This document shows, one piece after another, positions 26,713 through 35,399 of a DNA stretch of 64,000 nt. The translations under genes were made by a program, and so were the position numbers. Within the stretch, counting starts at the first letter, position 1, and every line of letters begins with the position of its first letter. Below the pieces are notes generated by a model, which saw only the letters and a list, made by a program, of their open reading frames with translations, had not been told where the DNA came from and ran no database searches. Source of the stretch: SFTJ01 sp051871515. Its GTDB lineage: Bacteria > Bacteroidota > Bacteroidia > Bacteroidales > Muribaculaceae. The stretch is taken from assembly GCA_051871515.1 (NCBI GenBank), contig JBJECY010000135.1:1-64000 (forward strand), written 5' to 3'.

Positions 26713-28077
26713 ATGGAACAGATTAAACTCACATATACCCCCGAGGAATTCTCAAAGCACCTGTTTATTGAGACCTATGGCTGCCAAATGAACGTGGCCG
26801 ACAGCGAAGTAGTGGCGTCAGTGATGAAAATGGCTGGCTACGGCGTGACACAAGACCTTGACTCAGCCGATGCCATCTTCATCAACACTTGCTCAATACG
26901 CGACAACGCCGAGCAAAAAATATTCTCGCGCCTCAATCAGCTGCATGCGTTGCAGCGTCGCCGCGTCAAACGCCTGATTGTGGGCATCATTGGCTGTATG
27001 GCTGAGCGTATGAAAGACACGCTCATCAACAACTACGGCGTTGACGTGGTGGCTGGACCTGATGCCTATCTCGACCTGCCAAACCTCATCGCCGCAGCCG
27101 AGAATGGCGAGAAAGCCATCGACATTGAGCTGTCAACCACCGAGACCTATCGCAACGTGATTCCCTCGCGCATCTCGGGCAACCGTGTGAGCGGATTCAT
27201 CAGCATAATGCGCGGCTGCAACAACTTCTGCTCTTACTGCATTGTGCCCTACACTCGCGGACGTGAGCGCTCGCGCGAACCACAAAGTATTCTCAACGAG
27301 CTGCACGACCTTGAGGAAAAAGGCTTTAAAGAGGCAACCTTGCTTGGGCAGAATGTGAACAGCTACCGCTATGTTGCCGCCGACGGCTCCACAATAGGGT
27401 TTGCACAACTGCTCGCCATGGTGGCTGAGGCAGCTCCGCAGATGCGTATTCGCTTCAGCACGTCGCACCCAAAAGACATGACCGACGACATACTGCAAAC
27501 CATCGCCGACCATGCCAACATCTGCAACCACATTCACCTGCCGGTGCAAAGCGGCTCAAACTCGGTGCTCAAAAACATGAACCGACGTTACACTCGCGAG
27601 TGGTATCTCGACCGCATTGCTGCCATCAAACGCATCATCCCCAACTGCGGCATCTCAACCGACATGTTCACAGGGTTCTACAACGAAAGTGAAGAGGATT
27701 TTCAACTCACATTGAGCCTGATGCGAGAAGTGGGCTTCGACTCGGCTTTCATGTTTAAATACTCAGAGCGTCCTGGCACTCTTGCCTCGCGACAGATGAA
27801 GGACAACGTGCCCGAAGATGTGAAAATCGACCGACTGAACCGCATGATTGCTTTGCAAAACGAACTTTCAAAAGAGAGCAATCTGCGCGACGTGGGCAAG
27901 ACTTTTGAAATACTTGTTGAGGGATACTCAAAGCGCTCAAAAGACGATATGTTTGGCCGAACTCAGCAAAACAAGGTCATTGTATTCCCTGCTGGAAACG
28001 CAAAAGTGGGCGAATACCGCATGGCTCACGTCACATCGGCTTCTTCTGCCACCTTGCTTGGCGAACTTATCGACTGA
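26713..28077 (+). CDS. miaB: tRNA-2-methylthio-N6-dimethylallyladenosine synthase MiaB
   Basis: Radical SAM methylthiotransferase that adds the 2-methylthio group to i6A37 in tRNAs reading UNN codons. The 454-aa product shows the three expected parts. The N-terminal MTTase domain binds the auxiliary iron-sulfur cluster (first Cys24 in ETYGCQMNVADSE). The radical SAM domain has the CX3CX2C cluster motif at Cys169, Cys173 and Cys176 (GCNNFCSYCIVPYTRGRERS). A C-terminal TRAM RNA-binding domain follows (about 385-452). NVADSEVV and the SYCIVPYTRG sequence mark MiaB rather than RimO or MtaB. It has its own promoter and no visible operon partner; the first palindrome array begins 130 bp after its stop. 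Confidence 0.96.
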   Translation: MEQIKLTYTPEEFSKHLFIETYGCQMNVADSEVVASVMKMAGYGVTQDLDSADAIFINTCSIRDNAEQKIFSRLNQLHALQRRRVKRLIVGIIGCMAERMKDTLINNYGVDVVAGPDAYLDLPNLIAAAENGEKAIDIELSTTETYRNVIPSRISGNRVSGFISIMRGCNNFCSYCIVPYTRGRERSREPQSILNELHDLEEKGFKEATLLGQNVNSYRYVAADGSTIGFAQLLAMVAEAAPQMRIRFSTSHPKDMTDDILQTIADHANICNHIHLPVQSGSNSVLKNMNRRYTREWYLDRIAAIKRIIPNCGISTDMFTGFYNESEEDFQLTLSLMREVGFDSAFMFKYSERPGTLASRQMKDNVPEDVKIDRLNRMIALQNELSKESNLRDVGKTFEILVEGYSKRSKDDMFGRTQQNKVIVFPAGNAKVGEYRMAHVTSASSATLLGELID

Positions 28078-28206
28078 TTTCACCACACAAGGCACTCGGC
28101 AAAATAGCTACGTCTCAAGCGGAGCATTTGGGGTAGCTCTCGCCGCTGTTTTGCGGCTGGAATGAAGATTATTTTGCTTATAGTTAATGCCACCGCATCG
28201 GTCGCC

Positions 28207-28792
28207 GGGCGTATTGCTATACTCCCTACAACAACTCATCACATTATTTGTTGGCATCGCTGCGGTCGCCGGGCGTATTGCTATACGCCCCCAAAAACAA
28301 CTCATCACATTATTTGTTGGCATCGCCGCGGTCGTTGGGCGTATTGTGATACACCCCCAAAAACAACGCAACACATTTTTTGTTGGCATCGCTGCGGTCA
28401 CCGGGCGTATTGCGATACGCCCGAATCACACGCCAAAAACATCCGCCCAAAATCACCCGCGTTGTTCGTTTCCCTGTAGGGGCGTATCGCAATACGCCCG
28501 AACCACACGCCCAAAAACATCCGCATTGTCAGTCCGCATGTAGGGGCGTATCGCAATACGCCCACAATCACACGCAAAAACATTTGCCCAAAACCGCCAC
28601 ACCACACGCAATGTTCGGTCACATGTAGGGGCGTATAGCAATACGCCCGAAAACACCAATATTTTGGATTTCACCGCAATAACACCCGGAATAATGTAGG
28701 GGCGTATAGCAATACGCCCGAAAACAACAATTCGGGAAATCCAACCACATCAAAAACCTCGCTGCGGTCGCCGGGCGTATTGCCATACGCCC
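28207..28792. repeat. Palindrome array A (9 copies)
   Basis: Nine copies of the palindrome GGGCGTATTGCGATACGCCC and close variants lie at 28207, 28271, 28337, 28403, 28480, 28544, 28629, 28700 and 28773 (20 bp each). Each is two 8-bp arms, GGGCGTAT and ATACGCCC, around a variable centre (TGCG, CGCA, AGCA, TGCT, TGCC, TGTG). Asymmetric flanks give a direction: many read TGTAG before the first G run. Copies 1-4 and 9 point one way and 5-8 the other. Copies 1 and 3 have decayed arms. Short flanking phrases also repeat (for example ACAACTCATCACATTATTTG). The whole interval 28078-28870 holds no gene; open frames across it are translations of the repeat. Confidence 0.93.
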
Positions 28793-28873
28793 CTACAATA
28801 TTGCATTACTCGCCCAATCATCAACCCCGCTCAAAAATTTTATCGGACAGCAATAAAAATTTTTCTGATTTTA

Positions 28874-28905
28874 TTTGGTTTATTTTATAAACTTGTTTAT
28901 ATTTG
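28874..28905 (+). promoter_or_regulatory. Promoter of the membrane protein/regulator pair
   Basis: TTTG (28874-28877), 20-bp spacer and TATATTTG (28898-28905), starting about 80 bp beyond the last palindrome of array A and 95 bp before the coding start. Confidence 0.8.
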
Positions 28906-28999
28906 CACCGAGTTTACAAAGTTGCGGTGCGCAAGCAGCTTTGCAACAACAAGCAAATAACCCCTTTTTATTAATGAATCAACAAAAAAATTTACCACT

Positions 29000-29629
29000 A
29001 TGGAAGAAAAAGAAATCAACTCACAAGAGAGCATTGAGTTAATCACCGCAATGATTAACCGCACCCGTCATCGCCTTTGCCTTGGCGACGGCAACATAAT
29101 GTTGCTTTGGGGATACTTGACCGTTGGAGTGGCACTGCTTGTCACCGTGCTGCTACTCACCACACGCCACCCGGCAGTCAACTGGCTGTGGTTTTTGATA
29201 ATGATTATTGGCGGCACCATCACGCCACATCTTGCTAAGAAAAAAGCCATCAACGTAGGTGCAAAAAGCCACATCGACGTAATCACATCGGGCATCTGGA
29301 CCACTGTTGGCTATCTTTCGCTGCTGTGCATTGCCCTCTGCCTCTTGTTCATGCTCGTTTGGGGCAAAGACGCATGGGCAACCATGTTTATGCTGCCGCT
29401 GCTGATTGTGGGAATGGCCGAGACCATACAAGGCATTGTGATTAAAGAACGTTCGCTGATGGTGGGCGGTGCCATTGGCATGGCCGTGGGACTTTTTACC
29501 ATGTGCTGCATAGCCACTCAAACAAAATTATATCTCACCTGGTTCATGCCATTGTTTATTGTGGCATTCACAGCAATGATGATTGTGCCCGGACACATCC
29601 TTAATCACAAAGCACGCCACCAAAAATGA
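29000..29629 (+). CDS. Multi-pass membrane protein, function unknown
   Basis: A 209-aa integral membrane protein with about five or six hydrophobic helices (residues 38-56, 59-76, 97-120, 127-146, 152-171 and 176-195 by eye) and a short charged N-terminus (MEEKEINSQESIELITAMIN). It overlaps the following winged-helix gene by the ATGA arrangement, so the two are translationally coupled. Pairs of a small membrane protein and a PadR/MarR-like regulator are common in Bacteroidales, but I do not know a biochemical role. It is driven by a strong promoter placed directly after palindrome array A. Confidence 0.8.
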   Translation: MEEKEINSQESIELITAMINRTRHRLCLGDGNIMLLWGYLTVGVALLVTVLLLTTRHPAVNWLWFLIMIIGGTITPHLAKKKAINVGAKSHIDVITSGIWTTVGYLSLLCIALCLLFMLVWGKDAWATMFMLPLLIVGMAETIQGIVIKERSLMVGGAIGMAVGLFTMCCIATQTKLYLTWFMPLFIVAFTAMMIVPGHILNHKARHQK

Positions 29630-29907
29630 AGACACTCGACCCCCTATTGCACTCCCAACTGCGACTGGCTGTGATGTCAATACTCATGAACGTTGAGGAA
29701 GCCGACTTTGTGTATCTAAAGCAACAAACCGAATCAACAGCCGGAAACCTGAGCGTGCAACTCGACAAACTTGCCGATGCCGGGTACATCACCATAGAGA
29801 AAGGCTTCGCCGGCAAGAAACCGCGCACCACATGCCGCGTCACACCCCAAGGCAAAAAAGCCTTCGCAACCTACGTTGATGCACTGCGCCACTACCTCAA
29901 CCTGTAG
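29626..29907 (+). CDS. Winged-helix transcriptional regulator (HTH_34 type)
   Basis: A 93-aa single-domain winged-helix protein: LDPLLHSQLRLAVMSILMNV (helix 1), DFVYLKQQTESTAGNLSVQL (helix-turn-helix) and KLADAGYITIEKGFAGKKPR (wing), then a C-terminal helix likely used for dimerisation. This pattern fits the small MarR/PadR-like regulators grouped as HTH_34. Its ATG overlaps the TGA of the membrane protein gene, implying coupled expression and probably a shared role, such as autoregulation of the pair. Target sites are not known. Palindrome array B begins 93 bp after its stop codon. Confidence 0.88.
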   Translation: MKTLDPLLHSQLRLAVMSILMNVEEADFVYLKQQTESTAGNLSVQLDKLADAGYITIEKGFAGKKPRTTCRVTPQGKKAFATYVDALRHYLNL

Positions 29908-29999
29908 CCCTAATATAACCAACGGCAACAGCTTCTCCCTTCCACAACATTATTATTACCCCAAAGAGTGATGACACCACATTACCTCGTTTTAGGGTT

Positions 30000-30273
30000 G
30001 GGCATATTGCGATACGCCCATCCCTAAACCCCAAAACGAGACAACGATGTGAATGTTTGGGCGTATCGAATACGCCCAAACAAAAAAAACGAAACAACAA
30101 CGTGGCATAATATCCACAAATATTTTGCATTACAACACATTACCCCCCCGGCACACCGATTCCGGGCGTATTGCGATACGCCCCTACAACGTGGCATAAT
30201 ATCCACAAATATTTTGCAATACAACACATTACCCCCCACGGCACACCGATTCCGGGCGTATTGCGATACGCCC
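30000..30273 (+). repeat. Direct repeat, left copy, flanking the LRR gene
   Basis: This segment is collinear with 32349-32620 in the same orientation, with scattered substitutions and small indels. Both carry, in order, a palindrome followed by CATCCCT, the phrase ACAACGATGTGAATGTTTGG, a TTT/AAA-extended palindrome, and two 90-bp units each ending in a palindrome. The two copies bracket the LRR gene. Confidence 0.85.
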
Positions 30274-30401
30274 ATAAAACAACGCAACACATTATTTGTT
30301 GGCCTCGACGCGGTCACCGGGCGTATTGCTATACTCCCTACAACATCGCATCAAAAATCACGAAAAACCACGCCGCGGCAACGGGCGTATGCAATACGCC
30401 C
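30000..30401. repeat. Palindrome array B (6 copies)
   Basis: Copies of the 19-20 bp palindrome at 30000, 30059, 30164, 30254, 30319 and 30383. The copies at 30059 and 30383 are 19 bp with a shortened centre; the copy at 30059 is extended into a longer palindrome by TTT before and AAA after. The copies at 30164 and 30254 end an approximately 90-bp unit that repeats in tandem and begins AACGTGGCATAATATCCACA. The tail from 30383 to about 30465 matches the tail of array A (28773-28855), including TATCGGACAGCAATA. No gene is supported in 29908-30480. Confidence 0.93.
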
Positions 30402-30512
30402 ATACACGATTGCATCACTCGCCCAATATCCACCCCCGCTCAAAAATTTTTATCGGACAGCAATAGAAAAAAACTAAATGTCATTAAAATTCAATGAATA
30501 AAGCCACATTAC

Positions 30513-30543
30513 TTGCAAATTGAATAAAAGATTTGTAAATTTG
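30513..30543 (+). promoter_or_regulatory. Promoter upstream of the LRR gene or a leader RNA
   Basis: TTG (30513-30515), 20-bp spacer and TAAATTTG (30536-30543). It lies 380 bp before the LRR start codon. A second -7-like box, TATATTTG, is at 30779-30786 without a good partner. Confidence 0.72.
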
Positions 30544-30549
30544 TCTTTA

Positions 30550-30924
30550 CAATCACCACGCAGAGCCCCCTTAGGGGGCAAAACTGATGGGATTTCACAA
30601 CCACATTATGGGAAAGCGTTTACTTGACGCACTTTCTTGACGATTGAGTCCCCCAGAATTTTCAAATCTCAGTCAAGAACGCAACAAGCAGTAGATGCCT
30701 TATGAATATGTTTATTTTCCCCGATAGATGCACACGAGTGCAACCATACTAATATTCATTATTGTTGTTAGGCCACTATATATTTGCTCGTTCTTATAAG
30801 ATAGGCAATTCAAAGAGTCACCAATCGTGAGACGTGCAACAGGTACAGCCCCACGCTTTTCTTGAGCTAATACTTTTCGCACTTTGGGGGGCTATTGTGC
30901 ACAAATTAAAAAAAAGAGATAATT
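30550..30924 (+). ncRNA. Candidate structured leader or independent RNA
   Basis: About 375 nt without a coding frame separate the promoter from the LRR gene. A short hairpin GCCCCC-TTA-GGGGGC occurs at 30565-30579. A longer one pairs TTCTTGAC (30634-30641) with GTCAAGAA (30672-30679), with an inner TGAG/CTCA stem. I recognise no known riboswitch or RNA family. It may be a long 5' leader or a separate transcript. Confidence 0.3.
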
Positions 30925-32073
30925 ATGAGAAAAATCTACACTCAAATTCAACGTCAATTTGCGCTATTAGTGCTTGCCACAATTCCATGCTTGGCTTTTG
31001 CTGCAACAAAAATAGGTGACTTCTACTACAACCTCAATTCAGAGGATAAAACCGCCGAGGTCACTTATAAAACTCTTGGCATGACTTATTTCGATTCTAC
31101 ATATGTAATTCCTGAATCTGTTGAATACGAGGGCGTAACATACTCAGTTACTAAAATTGGAGATAATGCCTTCTACAACTCAAGTTTAACTTCTTTGACG
31201 ATTCCAACCAGCGTGGAAACAATTGGCGAATTAGCCCTTTGCTTCACCAAGAAGTTACAATCATTGACCATTCCTAATTCTGTGAAAAAAATTGACTATA
31301 GAGCCTTCTATTATTCTGGAATCACATCCATTGACATTCCTGACTCAGTAACAGAAATGGGTGAAGAAACCTTCTATTCTGCGTCGCTGACTTCGGTGAC
31401 TTTTGGAAGCGGTCTCAAAACCATTCCAAACCGGTCTTTCCATAGCTGCACATCGCTGACCTCGATAAACATCCCCAATACGATTACCGAGATTGGCAGA
31501 GAGGCCTTCTCGAATTGCTCAGCTATTACTTCGATAAACCTTGGGGAATCGGTCACCACAATTAGCCCTTACGCCTTTTCCAGTTGTTCCAGTTTTTCCA
31601 CGCTGACTATTCCTGCCTCAGTGACATCAATAGGCGATAGAGCATTCGCTTATTGCACAAGCCTAACCACTCTGACCTTCAGCGGCTCCGACTCTGATTC
31701 TGATACAGAACTCACTTTTGGCACTCAAAGCTTCTATGATAACCCCAACATAAAAACTATCTATGCAGCCCGCACCACACCACCTACTAGTGAATCAATA
31801 ACTTTTCTGGAGGAGATTCTAAATGATATAAAGCTCTACGTGCCAACAGGCTGCAAAGATACATATTGCTCAGTCTATCCCTGGAGTCGAATCACCCACA
31901 TTGAGGAAACAAACGATTTTGGCGGCATAGAGGACATCACATCCGACGACGTCAATTCAAACCTTCCAATACGCTACTACAACCTCAACGGTGACGAAGT
32001 GCGTGACAACACCGCACCAGGCTTATACATTCGCGTGCAAGGCAACAAGGTCGAAAAAGTGTTGATGAAATAA
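30925..32073 (+). CDS. BspA-like leucine-rich repeat surface protein
   Basis: Exported 382-aa protein with a signal peptide (about residues 1-24, ending CLAFAATKIGD). About seven BspA-type (LRR_5) repeats of roughly 23 residues follow (about 60-245), each with phrases such as LTSLTIPTSVETIGELA and SINIPNTITEIGREAFSNCS. The C-terminus has the Bacteroidales motif RYYNLNGDEVRDNTAPGLYI followed by GNKVEKVLMK, which resembles a degenerate sorting or C-terminal domain often seen on secreted proteins of this order. BspA-like proteins bind host matrix proteins or other bacteria; the ligand here is unknown. The gene is AT-richer than most neighbours and is bracketed by near-identical palindrome arrays, so it may be a movable or deletable cassette. 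Confidence 0.9.
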   Translation: MRKIYTQIQRQFALLVLATIPCLAFAATKIGDFYYNLNSEDKTAEVTYKTLGMTYFDSTYVIPESVEYEGVTYSVTKIGDNAFYNSSLTSLTIPTSVETIGELALCFTKKLQSLTIPNSVKKIDYRAFYYSGITSIDIPDSVTEMGEETFYSASLTSVTFGSGLKTIPNRSFHSCTSLTSINIPNTITEIGREAFSNCSAITSINLGESVTTISPYAFSSCSSFSTLTIPASVTSIGDRAFAYCTSLTTLTFSGSDSDSDTELTFGTQSFYDNPNIKTIYAARTTPPTSESITFLEEILNDIKLYVPTGCKDTYCSVYPWSRITHIEETNDFGGIEDITSDDVNSNLPIRYYNLNGDEVRDNTAPGLYIRVQGNKVEKVLMK

Positions 32074-32106
32074 CATAACACTAACAATACATTTATCACA
32101 ATAACC

Positions 32107-32151
32107 ATCGGGCGACAGACTACCAACAAACCTGCCGCCCGATGCCATCTT
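32107..32151 (+). terminator. Hairpin after the LRR gene
   Basis: ATCGGGCG (32107-32114) pairs with CGCCCGAT (32136-32143). Only a short T run follows (CATCTTTA), so termination efficiency is uncertain. Confidence 0.6.
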
Positions 32152-32285
32152 TAGCAACAACCCTCAGAAAGCATACAGCATTTCACCCCCTAATACACCA
32201 TTTGGCAACGCGTCCTAATTATTTTCCTCTTAACGGAAAGTATTAATCAGCACCACCCCAATCAACGCGTTAATGTGTCATGTAG

Positions 32286-33207
32286 GGGCGTATAGCAATA
32301 CGCCCAAAATCACCAACCATGCCACACGCAATGTTCGGTCACATGTAGGGGCGTATAGCAATACGCCCATCCCTCAACCCCAAAACAAGACAACGATGTG
32401 AATGTTTGGGCGTATAGCAATACGCCCAAACAAAAAACGAAACAACAACGTGACACAATATCCACAAATATTTTGCATTACGACACATTAACCCCACGGC
32501 ACACCGATTCCGGGCGTATTGCTATACGCCCCTACAACGTGGCACAATATCCACAAATATTTTGCAATACAACACATTACCCCCCCGGCACACCGACTCC
32601 GGGCGTATTGCGATACGCCCCTACAACGTGGCATCAAAAACCACACACATCTAAATCCACGCCGCGATTCCGGGCGTATTGCGATACGCCCAACCAAAAA
32701 ACGAAACAACAACGTGCATGATACCCTACACATTTTACATAAAAACACATTACCCCACGGCACACCGATTCCGGGCGTATTGCGATACGCCCCTACAACG
32801 TGGCACAATATCCACAAATATTTTGCATTACAACACATTACCCCCCACGGCACACCGATTCCGGGCGTATTGCTATACGCCCCTACAACATTGCATCAAA
32901 AACCACACACATCAAAATCCACGCCGCTGCAACGGGCGTATTACGATACGCCCATAATCACCTGCCACACGAAATGTTCGGTCACCACGCCACCAACAAT
33001 GTCGTTCCCATGTAGGGGCGTATAGCAATACGCCCAAAAACACCAATATTTTGGATTTCACCGCAATAACATCCGGAATAATGTTTGGGCGTATCGAATA
33101 CGCACAACACAAAAACGAAACAACAACGTGCATGACACCCTCCACATTTTGCATTACAATACATTACCCTCACGGCACACCGACTCCGGGCGTATTGCGA
33201 TACGCCC
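32286..33207. repeat. Palindrome array C (12 copies)
   Basis: Copies of the palindrome at 32286, 32349, 32408, 32512, 32601, 32672, 32773, 32863, 32934, 33016, 33087 and 33188. Five of them (32512, 32601, 32773, 32863, 33188) terminate an 80-90 bp unit that starts near ACAACGTGGCACAATATCCA and passes through ACACATTACCCC and CGGCACACCGA. The copy at 33087 is 19 bp with one decayed arm. Sections also match array A: 32318-32368 matches 28596-28648, and 33016-33090 matches 28629-28703. The last copy lies 20 bp before the stop codon of the convergent GT2 gene. No gene is supported in 32152-33226. Confidence 0.93.
32349..32620 (+). repeat. Direct repeat, right copy, flanking the LRR gene
   Basis: Collinear partner of 30000-30273, in direct orientation, about 2.35 kb away. 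Recombination between the copies would remove the LRR gene and leave one array. Confidence 0.85.
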
Positions 33208-33226
33208 CTACAAGTGATAAGAAAGA

Positions 33227-34411
33227 CTACTTCAGTCGTTGCCAAGTGAAGTTGCTCTCGCGCATGCGATAGCCGCGGAGTGCATATAAGGCATTGACAA
33301 TGGGGCGCAAGTAGGTGTAGAACGGAACACCCAAATGCAGTCTTGGCGCTTTGAGGCGACGAGCATTGCCACGGAACAGGCAAATGAGCGTAATCCACAG
33401 CGCCAGCAGCAGCATCGCAGCCAATGCAACAGTGAAAATGTTGCGATAATCGAGCGCCACGGCAGCCGCCAACGCAGCCACATTGGCATATTGGCAAAAC
33501 GAGATGATTGACGACGTGATGAATGGCCAGCGGCGTAGTCGCTTGGCAGTGAAATCGTGACGCAGCTTCAGCTCGGAATGTATTTGGCTGTAATTGTCGA
33601 AATAGGCGGTGACAATAGCATCGGGACAGAGTTCCACGCGAGTGTTTTCGGCATTGGCAATCTCGTTCACAAAGATATCGTCGTCGCCATAATGCAGCAT
33701 GAGCGAGCGGTGAAATCCGTTGTTGGCAAAGAACGTGCCGCGGCGGTAAGCCAAGTTATCGTTAGTGCCACGGAAAGGGTATCCGTTGATGTCGCTCGAG
33801 AGATATTGCACCGAGTCGGTGACGTTGTCATAGACACGATAGTTGCGACCAAAGCGACGGTCTTTCTTGTATCGCGGGCGCGAATAGCCAATCACCACAT
33901 CGGTCTCGGGGGTGAAATTGCGGCACATGAGCATGAGCCAATCGGGGCCTGGGGGGCAGCAATTGGCGTTGGTGACAACAATAAGCTCGTGGCGCGCGGC
34001 TTTCACGCCAAGCATGATTGCCAGCTTGCGGCGCGACACGTTGCGGCTGCCCTCGGGGATAAACGTCTGGCGCAGATTGTCGTAGCGCGTGAGCATGTTT
34101 GATATCACTTCGGCAGTGTTGTCAACGCTCGAATCGTTGACAACAATCACTTCATATTCAGGGTAATTCTGATTGAGCAAATAAGGGAGAAACCGTTCAA
34201 GATAGGCACCGTCGTTGTGGGCATAAACCACCACAGTGGCAGCAGCAAGCCCCTCATGAGGCCCGGCCTCGCTATTGCAGCAACGCATGGCGCAACGACG
34301 CAAGGCACAATAGCGACGCGCATACCACACCACTATCAGCGCAATGAGGCATAACGACAAACCCAACAGTGCATAAACCAACGGACTTAATATAAATGAA
34401 AAATACATCAT
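33227..34411 (-). CDS. Membrane-anchored family 2 glycosyltransferase
   Basis: A GT-A fold family 2 glycosyltransferase (394 aa from the ATG at 34411). It has one N-terminal transmembrane helix (about 5-28), a cytoplasmic catalytic domain beginning ATVVVYAHNDGAYLERFLPY and two hydrophobic C-terminal helices (about 305-355). VIVVNDSSVDNTAEVI is the nucleotide-binding motif. The usual DxD metal motif appears as TNANC, so both acidic residues are replaced by Asn, and the later acceptor motif reads GDDDIFVNEI. The start codon is chosen because the -7 box at 34463-34470 would place transcription just upstream of it, excluding an ATG at 34465. It probably serves the neighbouring polysaccharide locus, transcribed in the opposite direction. 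Confidence 0.88.
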   Translation of the reverse strand: MMYFSFILSPLVYALLGLSLCLIALIVVWYARRYCALRRCAMRCCNSEAGPHEGLAAATVVVYAHNDGAYLERFLPYLLNQNYPEYEVIVVNDSSVDNTAEVISNMLTRYDNLRQTFIPEGSRNVSRRKLAIMLGVKAARHELIVVTNANCCPPGPDWLMLMCRNFTPETDVVIGYSRPRYKKDRRFGRNYRVYDNVTDSVQYLSSDINGYPFRGTNDNLAYRRGTFFANNGFHRSLMLHYGDDDIFVNEIANAENTRVELCPDAIVTAYFDNYSQIHSELKLRHDFTAKRLRRWPFITSSIISFCQYANVAALAAAVALDYRNIFTVALAAMLLLALWITLICLFRGNARRLKAPRLHLGVPFYTYLRPIVNALYALRGYRMRESNFTWQRLK

Positions 34412-34462
34412 CTTAAAATTCTGTACAAGTCTTAATTTGGCACATATTGCCATTTCAAACTG

Positions 34463-34470
34463 CAAATTTA
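34463..34470 (-). promoter_or_regulatory. -7 box of the GT2 gene
   Basis: Minus-strand TAAATTTG; no TTG at the usual distance. The AT-rich stretch 34471-34826 between the divergent GT2 and acyltransferase genes holds no gene. A near-match TAACTTCG around 34664 could be a weak plus-strand box. Confidence 0.55.
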
Positions 34471-34826
34471 GCTATACTTCGCAACATTTGCACCCTTTCG
34501 GCAAAAAAAGTTGTTAACATGTAAGCTTCTATACCATGTTTTGACGAATCAAACAGCCAATTATATCCAGTTTTCAATATAAAAACAATTCCCTCAACAT
34601 ACCATATTTACCACAATATTTAAAAATATACTTGTCACGGCAACCTTTATCTCAGATTTTATTGCTAACTTCGCCCTGCCTATAGCGGTTTCATCAATTC
34701 ACACACAGTGTTGGAGTGAAACACGCCATAGTTTTCATATTATTAAAGCAGCTTTTTGCGTCATGCAAAGTATTATCAATAGGCCTCACAAAAAGTTGTA
34801 ATGCAAATAAAATTAAGCAATTATCA

Positions 34827-35399
34827 ATGAAAAGGTATATCAAATCGCTATTAACCCTTATACAATGCCTGATATTCAGAGTTAAATATCAAAAAGGATT
34901 ATATATAGGCTATGGCTCTAAACTTGTGGGCGGGAAGAAGCACATAATCTTAGAGCCAAAAGCACAAATAATGCCCTATTCCATGATAGTGTCACTTGAG
35001 GGAGGCACTATTGAAGTTGGTGAGGGCACCACCATAAGCATGTTTTCACGAATCGCCAGCCTTGGGCGCCTGAAGTTTGGCCAATATGTGGCAATGGGGC
35101 CCAACTGCTTTATTGCAGATTTTAATCATGAATATGCCGACATTTCAACGCCCGTAAAACTCCAAGGGCTGAGGTTCACCCCAACTGCCGACAACACTCC
35201 AAACGTGGAAGTGGGCGACGGAAGTTGGATTGGGACACATGTGGTGATTGCCGGAAACATTAAGATTGGCAAGCATAGCATTATTGGAGCTAACTCGGTG
35301 GTGACGCACGACATACCCGACTATTGCATTGCTGTGGGCACGCCTGCACGAATCATCAAGCGATATAACGCCAACACCAACAAATGGGAAAAAGTTTGA
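34827..35399 (+). CDS. Hexapeptide-repeat acyltransferase (LbH family)
   Basis: Predicted O- or N-acetyltransferase with a left-handed beta-helix made of hexapeptide repeats (about residues 40-175; for example IVSLEGGTIEVGEGTTISMF and GDGSWIGTHVVIAGNIKIGK). The C-terminal signature SIIGANSVVTHDIPDYCIAV matches the WcaF/maltose-acetyltransferase group. The catalytic His is probably in ADFNHEYAD. It likely decorates a sugar of the surface polysaccharide made by the following genes. I start it at 34827 (MKRYIKSLLTL; 190 aa); an upstream in-frame ATG at 34716 adds 37 residues without family resemblance. Confidence 0.88.
   Translation: MKRYIKSLLTLIQCLIFRVKYQKGLYIGYGSKLVGGKKHIILEPKAQIMPYSMIVSLEGGTIEVGEGTTISMFSRIASLGRLKFGQYVAMGPNCFIADFNHEYADISTPVKLQGLRFTPTADNTPNVEVGDGSWIGTHVVIAGNIKIGKHSIIGANSVVTHDIPDYCIAVGTPARIIKRYNANTNKWEKV

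Noticed and set aside
28162..33025. Several open frames of 60-170 codons across the palindrome arrays on both strands
   Set aside because: They translate the repeat itself (recurring GRIAIRP, AYCDTP and GVLRYAP phrases) and have no other protein-like content.
28207..33207. Regularly repeated sequence suggesting a CRISPR array
   Set aside because: The repeated element is a palindrome present in both orientations, the intervals vary from about 40 to 100 bp and are themselves repeated, and no cas gene is nearby.
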